Origin: Sinorhizobium sp. 6-70
GTDB lineage: Bacteria; Pseudomonadota; Alphaproteobacteria; Rhizobiales; Rhizobiaceae
Direction of reading: 5' to 3'
Assembly: GCF_030124375.1 (NCBI RefSeq)
Contig: NZ_JASKLS010000007.1
Location: 1-64,000, forward strand
Length of the DNA stretch: 64,000 nt
Shown here: positions 7,781 through 17,915 of the stretch, one piece after another
How the letters are laid out: each line of letters opens with the position of its first letter
How positions within the stretch are numbered: position 1 is the first letter of the stretch
The notes under the pieces: model-generated
Databases searched by the model: none
What the model saw: the letters and a program-made list of their open reading frames with translations, nothing else
Told to the model about the DNA's origin: nothing
Made by a program: the position numbers and the translations under genes

Positions 7781-8361
7781 ACGCGCTCGTTCCCGAACGG
7801 TCGCGGGTCATCGTCCGCCCCGATCCCGGCCCCTCACCGGTCATCGAAACCAAGCGGCTCAGGCTCCGCCCGCACCGCCTTGGCGATGCGGAGGCGATCG
7901 CCCAGTCGCTCGGCGACTTCCAGGTCGCGCGCATGCTGGCGCGCGTCCCGGCGCCCTATGACCAACAGGATGCGCTCGACTGGTTGAACCGCCAGGCGGC
8001 CAACGTCCTGCCCGACTGGACGCTCGCCGTCACCACCGGCGACGATGTTCATATCGGCTGCGTCGGCATCGAGCTGAGAAACGGTCAGTGGCATGTCGGC
8101 TACTGGCTGAACCGCTTCTACTGGGGCAAGGGCCTGGCGAGCGAGGCCGTCCATGCCGCAGTCGAGCGCTTCTTCCGGCGCATGCCGGACACCGTGCTTC
8201 ATTCGGGCGTCTTTGCCGACAATCCGGGCTCGCTGAGAGTCCAGGAGAAGCTCGGCTTCAAGATCACCGGCTGCAGCCAGATCTACGCGCTCGCCCGCAA
8301 CGCGATGGTCGCGCATATCGAGACGCGGCTCACGGCGGCCGAGTTGCGTCGGCCGAACTGA
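7777..8361 (+). CDS. second GNAT-family N-acetyltransferase
   Basis: A 194-residue protein with the same layout as its upstream neighbour: start of domain PVIETKRLRLRPHRLGDAEA, acetyl-CoA region GYWLNRFYWGKGLASEA, and NPGSLRVQEKLGFKI near the end. The start ATG overlaps the previous stop by four bases. The pair is in the RimJ/RimL class; the target is unknown. The gene ends just before a bidirectional terminator. Confidence 0.85.
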   Translation: MNALVPERSRVIVRPDPGPSPVIETKRLRLRPHRLGDAEAIAQSLGDFQVARMLARVPAPYDQQDALDWLNRQAANVLPDWTLAVTTGDDVHIGCVGIELRNGQWHVGYWLNRFYWGKGLASEAVHAAVERFFRRMPDTVLHSGVFADNPGSLRVQEKLGFKITGCSQIYALARNAMVAHIETRLTAAELRRPN

Positions 8362-8363
8362 TG

Positions 8364-8400
8364 AAAAAACCCGCGAAGTATGAGCTTCGCGGGTCTTAAA
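8364..8400. terminator. bidirectional intrinsic terminator
   Basis: A 10-bp perfect stem (ACCCGCGAAG/CTTCGCGGGT, 8369-8394) with a 6-base loop and A/T-rich flanks on both sides lies between two convergent genes. It can serve the acetyltransferase pair rightward and the phosphatase-family gene leftward. Confidence 0.8.
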
Positions 8401-8401
8401 A

Positions 8402-9262
8402 CTATTGGAGCTCAATTCCGACGGGCAGGTGATCGGAGCCCGTCGCATCATAATCGGTCCAGGCGTCCTTCAGGCGAGGGACCAGGCCGGCACTGAGGAA
8501 GCAATAGTCGAGATGCATGCGCCGCTGACGATCGTCCGGATGAATCCAGCTATAGCTTTCCGGCGTCAGTCGGCCGATCTGGGCAAGCGCGTCGACCGGA
8601 TTGGCGATGCGCAGCGAGCGCCCGTAAAAGGCGTCGCGCGTCCCGACCATCGCATTGTATTCGGGCGATTCCGGCACCATGTTGAAATCGCCCATCACGA
8701 CGAAATCCTCTGGATGCGGCGGTTCGGCGAAGCCGAAATCGGAGGCACCCGAAATCGCGCCGCCTTCGAGCGGATAGTTGACGAGCCTTTGTTTCAGAAA
8801 CTCGATCTGGCTGATGCGTTCGCCCGGAAGCACATGGTCGAGGTGGACGGAATAGACGCGCAAGGGTCCGGTCGGCGTCGCAATCAGCGCTTCCGTCGCA
8901 CCGCGCTGCAGGTTCATCGGGCTGACCGTCCGCGTCCGTGGCAAGACGATCAGCCGTGTCGAAAGGATCGGCCAGCGCGACAGGATCATGTTGCCGAACT
9001 GGAAACGGCGGTTGACCGCGCGGCCGTTCTCGATTGCCGAGCCGACATCGATCTCGCAGGGCGCATGAAAGACAGAAAAGTAGCCTGGCAGCAGGTCTTC
9101 GAAAATCGAAACGAGGTCGGCATTGCCGTTGCGATGGAAGTTGCGCGTCACTTCCTGCAGAGCGATGATGTCGGCCTCGCGGAGAGAAGCGGCGATGCGC
9201 TCGGGGTCGAAACGGCCGTCGAGACCGATGCCGTATTGAATATTGTAGCTTGTAAACCGCAC
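8402..9262 (-). CDS. endonuclease/exonuclease/phosphatase family protein
   Basis: A 286-residue protein that starts with GTG (RFTSYNIQYGIGLDGRF). Family landmarks are the catalytic Glu in IIALQEV, the Asp/Asn pair in VVMGDFNMVPES, the His in YSVHLDH, and the C-terminal GSDHLPVGIEL. The fold covers DNases, sphingomyelinases and inositol phosphatases; the substrate cannot be told from sequence. No signal peptide is seen, so it probably acts in the cytoplasm. It stands alone, ending at the shared terminator. Confidence 0.85.
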   Translation of the reverse strand: MRFTSYNIQYGIGLDGRFDPERIAASLREADIIALQEVTRNFHRNGNADLVSIFEDLLPGYFSVFHAPCEIDVGSAIENGRAVNRRFQFGNMILSRWPILSTRLIVLPRTRTVSPMNLQRGATEALIATPTGPLRVYSVHLDHVLPGERISQIEFLKQRLVNYPLEGGAISGASDFGFAEPPHPEDFVVMGDFNMVPESPEYNAMVGTRDAFYGRSLRIANPVDALAQIGRLTPESYSWIHPDDRQRRMHLDYCFLSAGLVPRLKDAWTDYDATGSDHLPVGIELQ

Positions 9263-9310
9263 GATAGTCTTTGACCTCCAGGGTAACCGCCTATATCGAT
9301 GGCGGCAAAA

Positions 9311-10448
<1,138 letters not shown>

Positions 10449-10449
10449 G

Positions 10450-11631
10450 ATGACAAAGACCCGCAAGCCGCTGCAAAAGTACCGCCGGGTCGTCATCAAG
10501 ATCGGGTCGGCGCTGTTGGTCGATCGCAAATCCGGGCTGAAGAAGGCCTGGCTCGACGCCATGTGCGCCGACATCGCCGGATTGAAGGCAAAGGGCGTCG
10601 AGGTACTCGTCGTCTCTTCGGGCGCGATTGCGCTTGGGCGGACGGTGCTCGATCTTCCGGCCGGGGCGCTGAAGCTCGAGGAAAGTCAGGCGGCAGCGGC
10701 CGTCGGACAGATCGCCCTGGCGCGCGCCTGGTCGGAAAGCCTCTCGACCGGTCAGATCATTGCGGGCCAGGTCTTGCTGACGCTCGGCGATACGGAAGAG
10801 CGCCGCCGTTACCTCAATGCCCGGGCAACGATCAGCCAGTTGCTGAAGCTTGGCGCCGTGCCGATCATCAACGAGAACGATACGGTCGCCACCACCGAGA
10901 TCCGCTACGGCGACAACGATCGGCTGGCCGCCCGGGTGGCGACGATGGTCGGCGCCGACCTGCTCGTGCTGCTCTCCGATATCGACGGCCTGTACACCGC
11001 CCCGCCGCATCTCGACCCCGACGCGCGCTTTCTCGAGACGATCGCCGAAATCACGCCGGAGATCGAGGCGATGGCCGGGGGTGCTGCCTCCGAGCTTTCG
11101 CGCGGCGGCATGCGCACCAAGATCGATGCCGGCAAGATCGCGACCACTGCCGGCTGCGCGATGATCATCGCCTCGGGCAAGCCGGAGCATCCGCTCGCCG
11201 CGATCGAATCCGGCGCGCGCTCCTCCTGGTTCGCGCCAGCCGGCTCGCCGGTGACGGCGCGCAAGACCTGGATCGCCGGGCAGCTTCTGCCGGCCGGCAC
11301 GCTTACAATCGACGCCGGCGCCGAGACGGCGCTCCGCTCCGGCAAGAGCCTGCTGCCGGCCGGTGTCCGGCAGGTGACGGGCAGCTTCAGCCGTGGCGAC
11401 ACGATCGCGATCCTCGGCTCGTCGGGCCGCGAAATCGCCCGCGGCCTTGCCGGCTACGATGCCGACGAGGCGCGCCAGATCGCCGGCAAGAAATCGGCGG
11501 AGATCGCCGCGATCCTCGGCTATGCCGGCCGCGCGGCGATGGTGCACCGCGACGATCTGGTGATGACAGGCCCTGCCGGCGCGCGCCTGGACGATGGAAG
11601 AGACGAGAGGAAAGGCGAGCTTCATGCCTGA
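10450..11631 (+). CDS. proB: glutamate 5-kinase
   Basis: A 393-residue enzyme that phosphorylates glutamate in the first step of proline synthesis. The amino-acid kinase domain fills about residues 1-260 ([43 protein letters not shown]). A PUA domain follows from about 285 ([19 protein letters not shown]), as in full-length ProB. It begins one base after the obgE stop and overlaps proA by eight bases, so obgE, proB and proA form a tight operon. Feedback inhibition by proline is known for the family. Confidence 0.97.
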   Translation: MTKTRKPLQKYRRVVIKIGSALLVDRKSGLKKAWLDAMCADIAGLKAKGVEVLVVSSGAIALGRTVLDLPAGALKLEESQAAAAVGQIALARAWSESLSTGQIIAGQVLLTLGDTEERRRYLNARATISQLLKLGAVPIINENDTVATTEIRYGDNDRLAARVATMVGADLLVLLSDIDGLYTAPPHLDPDARFLETIAEITPEIEAMAGGAASELSRGGMRTKIDAGKIATTAGCAMIIASGKPEHPLAAIESGARSSWFAPAGSPVTARKTWIAGQLLPAGTLTIDAGAETALRSGKSLLPAGVRQVTGSFSRGDTIAILGSSGREIARGLAGYDADEARQIAGKKSAEIAAILGYAGRAAMVHRDDLVMTGPAGARLDDGRDERKGELHA

Positions 11632-12907
11632 CGCGGTCAATAACGGCGAGGACGTCAACAGCGTCATGCTGGAAATCGGCCGTCGCGCCAAGGCGGCAAG
11701 CCGGCCGCTCGCTGTTGCGAGTGCCGAGCGCAAGCACGCGGCCCTGATCGCCATGGCGGACGCCATCATCGGCAGGACGGACGAAATCCTTTCGGCCAAT
11801 GCGGTCGATCTCGAAAACGCCGAAAAAACCGGTGTCGCCAAGGCCTTCATCGATCGTCTCACGCTCAACCGGGACCGCATCCGCGACATGGCCGACAGCA
11901 TCCGCGCCATCGCCGCCTTCAAGGATCCGATCGGCGATGTAATTGCCGAATGGGACCGCCCCAATGGTCTGCATATCGAGCGCGTCCGCACGCCGCTCGG
12001 CGTGATCGGCGTGATCTACGAAAGCCGGCCCAACGTCACCGCGGACGCCGGCGCGCTATGCCTCAAGGCGGGCAATGCGGTGATCCTGCGCGGCGGCTCC
12101 GACAGCTTTCATTCGTCGCGGGCGATCCATGCCTGCCTGGTCGAGGGGCTGAAGGCCGCGGGCCTTCCGGAGCATGCAATCCAAATGGTGCCGGTCGCCG
12201 ACCGCGCCGCCGTCGGCGCCATGCTCACCGGCCTCAACGGCGCGATCGACGTGATCGTGCCGCGCGGGGGGAAAAGCCTCGTCGCCCGCGTTCAGAACGA
12301 GGCGCGGGTGCCAGTCTTCGCGCATCTCGAAGGCCTCTGCCACATCTATGTCGATGCCTCTGCCGATCTCGACATGGCGAGGAAGATCGTCGTCAACGCC
12401 AAGATGCGCCGCACCGGTATTTGCGGCGCCGCCGAAACGTTGCTTATCGACCGCAGAGCGGCCGACCGGCTGGCAAAGCCGCTGCTTCGGGCGCTCGTTG
12501 ACGCAGGCTGCGAAGTCAGGGTTGCGAACGAACTGGAAGCGCTGCTGCCGGGTCTGAAGCCCGCGACCAATGAGGATTGGGCGACCGAATATCTCGACGC
12601 GATCATTTCGGCGAAGCTGGTCGACGGCATTTCCGGCGCCATCGACCACATCAACACCTGGTCGTCGGCTCATACGGAAGCGGTCATCGCGGAAGATCCG
12701 GCCGTCGTGGAACGCTTCTTCTCGGAGATCGATTCCGCCATCCTCCTGCATAACGCCTCGACGCAGTTTGCCGACGGCGGCGAGTTCGGCATGGGCGGCG
12801 AGATCGGCATCGCCACCGGCAAGATGCATGCACGCGGACCCGTCGGCGTCGAGCAACTGACCTCGTTCAAGTACCGCGTGCGCGGCACGGGACAGGTGCG
12901 GTCCTGA
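11624..12907 (+). CDS. proA: gamma-glutamyl phosphate reductase
   Basis: A 427-residue NADPH-dependent aldehyde dehydrogenase-fold enzyme that makes glutamate-5-semialdehyde from the ProB product. Signatures are [28 protein letters not shown] and the region with the catalytic Cys, [15 protein letters not shown]. The chosen ATG lies inside the end of proB (ATGCCTGA) and is preceded by GAAAGGCGAGC. Its stop is followed at once by nadD. Confidence 0.97.
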   Translation: MPDAVNNGEDVNSVMLEIGRRAKAASRPLAVASAERKHAALIAMADAIIGRTDEILSANAVDLENAEKTGVAKAFIDRLTLNRDRIRDMADSIRAIAAFKDPIGDVIAEWDRPNGLHIERVRTPLGVIGVIYESRPNVTADAGALCLKAGNAVILRGGSDSFHSSRAIHACLVEGLKAAGLPEHAIQMVPVADRAAVGAMLTGLNGAIDVIVPRGGKSLVARVQNEARVPVFAHLEGLCHIYVDASADLDMARKIVVNAKMRRTGICGAAETLLIDRRAADRLAKPLLRALVDAGCEVRVANELEALLPGLKPATNEDWATEYLDAIISAKLVDGISGAIDHINTWSSAHTEAVIAEDPAVVERFFSEIDSAILLHNASTQFADGGEFGMGGEIGIATGKMHARGPVGVEQLTSFKYRVRGTGQVRS

Positions 12908-12908
12908 C

Positions 12909-13559
12909 GTGATCCCGCCTCGAGTGAACGCGCGCTATCTGCGCATGCCGCATGTCGAAAGCGGGATGACCGTCGGCCTCTTCGGCGGGTCGTTCAACCC
13001 GCCCCATGGCGGCCATCTCCTCGTCGCCGAAACGGCGTTGCGCAAGCTCGGCCTCGACCAGCTCTGGTGGATGGTGACGCCCGGCAACCCGCTGAAGAAC
13101 CACGACGATCTCGCGCCGCTGGCGGACCGCATCGCACTCAGCGAGAAGGTCGCCTCCAATCCCCGCATCAAGGTCACGGCCTTTGAGAAGGCGCTCGGCC
13201 AGAGCTACACGGCGCGTACGCTCGAAATCGTGCGCGCACGCAACCGCGACGTCCGCTTCGTCTGGGTCATGGGGGCGGACAATCTCAAGAATTTCCACCG
13301 TTGGCAGAACTGGCGCAAGATAGTCTCGACCTTCCCGATCGCCGTTATCGACAGGCCGGGCTCGACGCTTGCCTATCTTTCCTCGCGCATGGCACGGACC
13401 TTCGACTATGCCCGCATCGACGAGGACGATGCTCTGGCGCTGGCCTTCCGCCGCGCGCCCGCATGGACATTCATTCACGGACCACGCTCGCCGCTCAGTT
13501 CCACGGCGCTTCGCTCTACAACGCCGCGCGTCTCGCCAGACGTGCAGAAATCGCTGTAG
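12909..13559 (+). CDS. nadD: nicotinate-nucleotide adenylyltransferase
   Basis: The enzyme adenylylates nicotinate mononucleotide on the way to NAD. The nucleotidyltransferase motif is GLFGGSFNPPHGGHLL; further marks are VWVMGADNLKNFHRWQNW and FIHGPRSPLSSTALR, normally near the C-terminus. After that, the last ~14 codons (TTPRVSPDVQKSL, stop TAG) lie inside a palindromic repeat, so the native end has been replaced or extended. A GTG at 12909 gives 216 residues; an ATG at 12945 (204 residues) is a reasonable alternative. It follows proA after one base. Confidence 0.93.
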   Translation: MIPPRVNARYLRMPHVESGMTVGLFGGSFNPPHGGHLLVAETALRKLGLDQLWWMVTPGNPLKNHDDLAPLADRIALSEKVASNPRIKVTAFEKALGQSYTARTLEIVRARNRDVRFVWVMGADNLKNFHRWQNWRKIVSTFPIAVIDRPGSTLAYLSSRMARTFDYARIDEDDALALAFRRAPAWTFIHGPRSPLSSTALRSTTPRVSPDVQKSL

Positions 13560-13622
13560 CTCTTCGAGTTGCTGCTGTTCTGATGCTTAAATCGGCTTCA
13601 GTTTAAGGGAACAAACCGTAGT
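13516..13622. repeat. RIME-like palindromic repeat, type 1, overlapping the nadD 3' end
   Basis: It begins CTACAACGCCGCGCG and contains the first palindrome (GCGCGTCT...AGACG) and CGCTGTAG, then the diverged second half (TTAAATCGGCTTCAGTTTAA). Compared with good copies such as 19220-19325 it has many substitutions, so it is old. Its first ~44 bp are read as nadD codons. Confidence 0.75.
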
Positions 13623-13757
13623 GAAATCTGCGTGAATTCCCATGATTCATTTCTCGCGTCTTGAAACCCTCATGGTTTGATGCCTACATTTACGAACGGT
13701 TCGATCCTGATCATCGAATCGGAAGTGCCTGTTCTGTTCTTTTGGAAAGGAAAGACC

Positions 13758-14171
13758 CTGACAACAGTACACGCCAAGGGTTATGCGGCAACCGCGTACC
13801 CGCGCAGCACGGAACCAAGCGACGAAGCCGCTGTCCGTGCGCTTAACCTGGTCCTCGAAAGCCTAGAGGACTCGAAGGCAGAAAATATCGTCACCATCAA
13901 CATTGCCGGAAAATCGGCGCTGGGAGACTTCATGGTCGTCGTCTCCGGGCGGTCGAACAGGCATGTGATGGCGATTGCCGACCACCTGATCACGGACCTG
14001 AAGGACGAAGGGTTTGGCAATTCCCGCGTCGAAGGCCTTGAAGGTGGCGACTGGGTGCTGATCGACACCGGCGATGTGATCGTTCACATCTTCCGGCCGG
14101 AGATCCGGGAGTTCTACAACATCGAAAAGATGTGGGCGGCCCCGGAAATCGAGGACGGTACCCTGCACTGA
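13758..14171 (+). CDS. rsfS: ribosome silencing factor
   Basis: The RsfS/Iojap protein binds L14 and blocks 30S-50S joining in starvation. The domain is clear: LNLVLESLEDSKAENIVTIN, then GDFMVVVSGRSNRHVMAIAD, GDWVLIDTGDVIVHIF and REFYNIEKMW. The start is unusual: the best candidate is a CTG (reading LTTVHAKGYAATAYPRS) 4 bases after AAGGAAAGAC, giving 137 residues. An upstream ATG at 13680 would add 26 residues that look non-coding. It lies downstream of nadD and a repeat. Confidence 0.92.
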   Translation: MTTVHAKGYAATAYPRSTEPSDEAAVRALNLVLESLEDSKAENIVTINIAGKSALGDFMVVVSGRSNRHVMAIADHLITDLKDEGFGNSRVEGLEGGDWVLIDTGDVIVHIFRPEIREFYNIEKMWAAPEIEDGTLH

Positions 14172-14195
14172 GACGCGCCGCCCGAGCCTGACCCA

Positions 14196-14301
14196 CTACA
14201 GCGCCGCGCGTCCAATCGGACGCGCAAAGGACGCTGTAGCACTTTGGATTGCTGCATAATTTTGTCCTTAAATCGATCCCGATTTAAGGAATCAGGCAGC
14301 A
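14196..14301. repeat. RIME-like palindromic repeat, type 1
   Basis: It begins CTACAGCGCCGCGCG with the two-palindrome layout typical of this type: the outer CTACAGCG...CGCTGTAG and the second hairpin around CCTTAAATCG...GATTTAAGG. It lies between rsfS and rlmH. Confidence 0.85.
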
Positions 14302-14430
14302 GCCTCAGGACGGAGCGCCGGTGTCGAATGGAAATGCGGCTGTCATCGCCCGGCCGGGCTGATGGCAGCAAGAGTGGTTTTGCCAGTCGTTTCGCAAGAT
14401 CGGTCTGGCACCGGTGGGGATGATCGGGTC

Positions 14431-14913
14431 GTGCGTATCGGACTTTTCGCAGTCGGCCGCCTGAAGGCGGGGCCGGAAAAGGACCTCGCGGGCCGTTATC
14501 TCGACCGCTTCGCCAAGGCGGGACCCGCGGTGGGGCTGGAGTTCGCCCGCGTCGTGGAAGTGAATGAGAGCCGCGCCGGAAACGCGGAGACGCGCAAGCG
14601 CGAAGAGGCCGCCCAGCTTGAAAAAGCGCTGGCTGACGGCAGCCTGCTCGTGCTGCTCGATGAACGCGGAAAGGCAATCGATTCAGAGGCCTTCGCCTCG
14701 CTAATCGGCTCATTCCGGGACAGCGGAAAGCGCGATCTGATGATCGCGATCGGCGGCGCCGATGGCCTGGACCCGGCGCTGCACGCGCGCGCTGACGCGA
14801 TTCTCTGTCTTGGCAAGATGACCTGGCCGCACCAGCTCGTGCGCATCCTGATTGCCGAACAGCTTTACCGTGCCGTGACGATCCTTTCGGGCCATCCCTA
14901 TCACCGCGCTTGA
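14431..14913 (+). CDS. rlmH: 23S rRNA (pseudouridine-1915-N3)-methyltransferase
   Basis: A 160-residue SPOUT methyltransferase. The GTG start reads VRIGLFAVGRLK, with GGTGGGG upstream. The SAM-binding knot is shown by LLVLLDERGKAIDSEAFASL, then MIAIGGADGLD and the C-terminal LILAEQLYRA-like part ILIAEQLYRAVTILSGHPYH. RlmH modifies helix 69 of 23S rRNA. It follows rsfS, as in many bacteria. Confidence 0.96.
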   Translation: MRIGLFAVGRLKAGPEKDLAGRYLDRFAKAGPAVGLEFARVVEVNESRAGNAETRKREEAAQLEKALADGSLLVLLDERGKAIDSEAFASLIGSFRDSGKRDLMIAIGGADGLDPALHARADAILCLGKMTWPHQLVRILIAEQLYRAVTILSGHPYHRA

Positions 14914-15022
14914 TGAAACGCTTGCTTTTCACGGGCGCGATAACACGATTATGTGTTGGTTGGCCTGGCCAAATCAGATTAGGGTTTTCTTACCTATTTT
15001 TTAGAGAGACACATCGGGCCGG

Positions 15023-16447
15023 ATGACGCGCCGAGAAAAAAGTGCCGATTTGAGATGGGCGGCGCGTCGGATTGGACGCGGTGCCGCGGCGTTGGCTGTT
15101 CTCCTGGGCGTAATCGCCCCCGCTGCTGCCCAGGACGGAACCGTCGCGGCTCCCGCCGGCACGCCGTCGAACGAACAGGGATCGCCAGACCCCGCCGCCG
15201 ATCTGGCGCTGCGGCGCGACAGCACGCGCAGCGAGCTCGACGCGCTTTCCAAGACCATTACCCTGTCGCGCGAGCGCGCCGAAGCGCTTGAGCAGACGAT
15301 CGCCGAGATCGACAAGAGCAATGAGGGGCTCCGCGCTGCGATCGTCGACTCGGCAAGCAAACGGCGTGGGCTCGAGCAGCAAATTGCCGACGGCGAGAAG
15401 AAGCTCAACGATCTGCGCGTCAAAGAGGACGTGGTGCGGCGGTCGCTCCGTGCCCGACGCGGCATACTTGCCGAAGTGCTTGCCGCCCTGCAGCGCATGG
15501 GGCGAAATCCGCCGCCGGCCATCCTCGTCACGCCGGAGGACGCACTCGCCTCCGTTCGCAGCGCAATCCTCCTTGGCGCCGTCGTGCCGGAGATGCGCGA
15601 GCAGACCGACAGTCTCGTCGCCGATCTGAAAGCCCTCGCCGACATTCGCAGCGGCATCGGAAAACAGCGCGAGGAATTGACGGCGGCGATGACGGCCAAT
15701 CTCGAGGAAGAGCGTCGCATGTCGATGCTGGTCACCGAGAAGGAAAAGCTGCGGCAGCAGAATGCGAACGAACTTGCGGTCGAGCAGCGCAAGGCCCGGG
15801 AACTGGCCTCGCAGGCAACCAACCTCGAAGGATTGATTTCGTCGCTCGAGACCGAGATCTCCTCGGTGCGGGACGCGGCCGCGGCCGCTCGCGCCCAAGA
15901 AGAGGAGCGCCGGCGGATGAGCGAGGCCGAGCGCGAACAGGCCCGCGAAATCGCCCGCAACGCGGTGCCCGACAAAAACCGCATTGCGCCCGCATACGTA
16001 TTTTCGGAGTTGCGGGAGAGGCTTGCCTATCCCGTCGCGGGGTCAATCCTGCGGCAGTTTGGCGATGCAGACGGCACCGGGCACTCGCTGCAGGGCATCA
16101 TGCTGGAAACCAATGCAGGCGCGCTGGTGACAACGCCGGCGGATGGGTGGATCGTCTACGCCGGAAATTTCCGCAGCTACGGGCAGATGATCATTCTCAA
16201 TCCCGGCGATGGGTACCATATCGTTCTGTCGGGAATGGAAAATGTCAGTGTCCGGCCGGGACAGTTCGTCGTGGCTGGGGAGCCCTTGGCGACGATGGGT
16301 GCAAAAAGAGTGGCGAGTGCGGCGGCCTTGGCGCTGGAAACTGACAGGCCGACGCTTTACATTGAATTCCGAAAAGACGGAAAACCGGTCGATTCCCGAC
16401 CGTGGTGGTCCGCAGCAGAGGTTGGAAAGGCGCGAAATGATACGTAG
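15023..16447 (+). CDS. EnvC-like murein hydrolase activator (degenerate LytM domain)
   Basis: A 474-residue periplasmic protein. A signal peptide (AALAVLLGVIAPAAAQ) is followed by long coiled coils (about residues 60-330) and a C-terminal M23/LytM fold (DGTGHSLQGIMLETNAGA through ADGWIVYAG). The zinc ligands of active M23 peptidases are not all present: where HLHFE is expected it reads LYIEFRKDG. That is the pattern of EnvC, which activates amidases rather than cutting peptidoglycan itself. Its stop overlaps the start of ctpA by about 11 bases, so the two are co-translated and likely act together in the envelope. Confidence 0.85.
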   Translation: MTRREKSADLRWAARRIGRGAAALAVLLGVIAPAAAQDGTVAAPAGTPSNEQGSPDPAADLALRRDSTRSELDALSKTITLSRERAEALEQTIAEIDKSNEGLRAAIVDSASKRRGLEQQIADGEKKLNDLRVKEDVVRRSLRARRGILAEVLAALQRMGRNPPPAILVTPEDALASVRSAILLGAVVPEMREQTDSLVADLKALADIRSGIGKQREELTAAMTANLEEERRMSMLVTEKEKLRQQNANELAVEQRKARELASQATNLEGLISSLETEISSVRDAAAAARAQEEERRRMSEAEREQAREIARNAVPDKNRIAPAYVFSELRERLAYPVAGSILRQFGDADGTGHSLQGIMLETNAGALVTTPADGWIVYAGNFRSYGQMIILNPGDGYHIVLSGMENVSVRPGQFVVAGEPLATMGAKRVASAAALALETDRPTLYIEFRKDGKPVDSRPWWSAAEVGKARNDT

Positions 16448-17759
16448 AGCTTCACTTGTTCTGGTCGGGGCGCTGATGGGTGCGACGGCGATGGGCGTCG
16501 TCTACTCGGCTACCATTCCGGCCGTGGCAGCCAATTCGTCGACGTACCGCGAACTGGCGATTTTCGGCGACGTTTTCGAGCGCGTGCGGGCGCAGTATGT
16601 GACGCCCCCGCAGGATGACAAACTGATCGAGAATGCCATCAACGGCATGCTCGCCTCTCTCGACCCGCATTCGAGCTACATGAACTCGACGGACGCCGAG
16701 GATATGCGCACCCAGACGCGCGGCGAATTCGGCGGCCTCGGCATCGAAGTGACGATGGAAGACGATCTCGTCAAGGTGACGAGCCCGATCGACGACACGC
16801 CCGCTGCGCGCGCCGGCGTGCTTGCCGGCGACTTCATCTCGAAGATCGACGGCCAGGACGTTCGCGGGCTGAAGCTCGAGGAAGCTGTCGACAAGATGCG
16901 CGGCGCCGTCGGCACGCCGATCAAGCTCACCATCCTGCGCAAGGGCGCCGAAAAGCCGATCGAGCTGACGATCGTGCGCGACGTGATCGCGGTCCGTGCC
17001 GTGAAATACCGCACCGAAGGCGACGTCGGCTATCTGCGCGTCATCTCCTTCACCGAGAAGACCTTCGACGACCTGAAGAAGGGTATCGAGAAGGTCAAGG
17101 CGGACGTTCCGGCGGACAAGCTGAAGGGCTACGTGCTTGACCTGCGCCTCAATCCGGGCGGTCTGCTCGACCAGGCGATCAATGTTTCTGACGCCTTCCT
17201 CGAGCGCGGCGAGGTCGTGTCGACCCGCGGCCGCAACCCGGACGAGACCCGCCGCTTCAATGCGACGCCGGGTGATCTCACCGATGGCAAGCCGGTCATC
17301 GTGCTCGTCAACGGCGGCTCGGCATCGGCATCGGAAATCGTTGCCGGTGCGCTCCAGGATCTGAAGCGCGCCACGGTCCTCGGCACGAGGTCGTTCGGCA
17401 AGGGTTCGGTCCAGACGATCATTCCGCTTGGCGATGCCGGCGCGCTGCGCCTGACGACGGCGCTCTACTACACGCCCTCCGGCAAATCGATCCAGGGCAC
17501 CGGCATCTCGCCGGACGTCAAGGTCGAGCAGCCGCTGCCGCCGGAGCTTCTGGGCAAGGTGGAAGCGCAGGGCGAATCCGACCTGCGCGGCCACATCAAG
17601 GGCCAGAACGAGGACGATGAGGGTTCCGGCTCGGTGGCCTATGTCCCGCCGGAAGCCAAGGACGATATTCAGCTCAATTACGCGCTCGATCTCTTGCGCG
17701 GCAAGAAGACGGATCCGTCCTTCCCGGCCAATCCGGAGCAGGCCGAGCTCAAGAAGTAA
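16437..17759 (+). CDS. ctpA: carboxyl-terminal processing protease (S41)
   Basis: A 440-residue periplasmic protease. It has an N-terminal signal or anchor (ASLVLVGALMGATAMG), a PDZ domain (about 90-170: GGLGIEVTMEDDLVKV through AVKYRTEGDVGYLRV) and an S41 catalytic core with Ser in NGGSASASEIVAGAL and Lys in SFGKGSVQT. Such proteases trim lipoproteins and peptidoglycan hydrolases. The ATG lies inside the end of the EnvC-like gene after GGAAAGGCG. A strong terminator follows. The pairing of an EnvC-like activator with CtpA suggests shared control of cell-wall hydrolysis. Confidence 0.95.
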   Translation: MIRRASLVLVGALMGATAMGVVYSATIPAVAANSSTYRELAIFGDVFERVRAQYVTPPQDDKLIENAINGMLASLDPHSSYMNSTDAEDMRTQTRGEFGGLGIEVTMEDDLVKVTSPIDDTPAARAGVLAGDFISKIDGQDVRGLKLEEAVDKMRGAVGTPIKLTILRKGAEKPIELTIVRDVIAVRAVKYRTEGDVGYLRVISFTEKTFDDLKKGIEKVKADVPADKLKGYVLDLRLNPGGLLDQAINVSDAFLERGEVVSTRGRNPDETRRFNATPGDLTDGKPVIVLVNGGSASASEIVAGALQDLKRATVLGTRSFGKGSVQTIIPLGDAGALRLTTALYYTPSGKSIQGTGISPDVKVEQPLPPELLGKVEAQGESDLRGHIKGQNEDDEGSGSVAYVPPEAKDDIQLNYALDLLRGKKTDPSFPANPEQAELKK

Positions 17760-17790
17760 GCCAAGCAAGATCGAGAAATTCGTCAACATG

Positions 17791-17820
17791 GGCGCCGGGC
17801 TGTTCAACCCGGCGCCTTTA
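17791..17820 (+). terminator. intrinsic terminator after ctpA
   Basis: A 9-bp perfect stem (GGCGCCGGG/CCCGGCGCC) with an 8-base loop is followed by TTTATATT. Confidence 0.85.
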
Positions 17821-17915
17821 TATTATGCAACGGTAATAGCCAGCGAGAATCTGATGATTCTTCGTGAGCGGCATTCCATCACCGGTAATTTCCTTCAGGT
17901 CGACCGAGGCTCCGT

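Noticed and set aside
7148..8361. Tandem acetyltransferases as a GNAT toxin-antitoxin pair
   Set aside because: Both proteins are full-length RimJ/RimL-type enzymes, and no small DNA-binding antitoxin gene is present.
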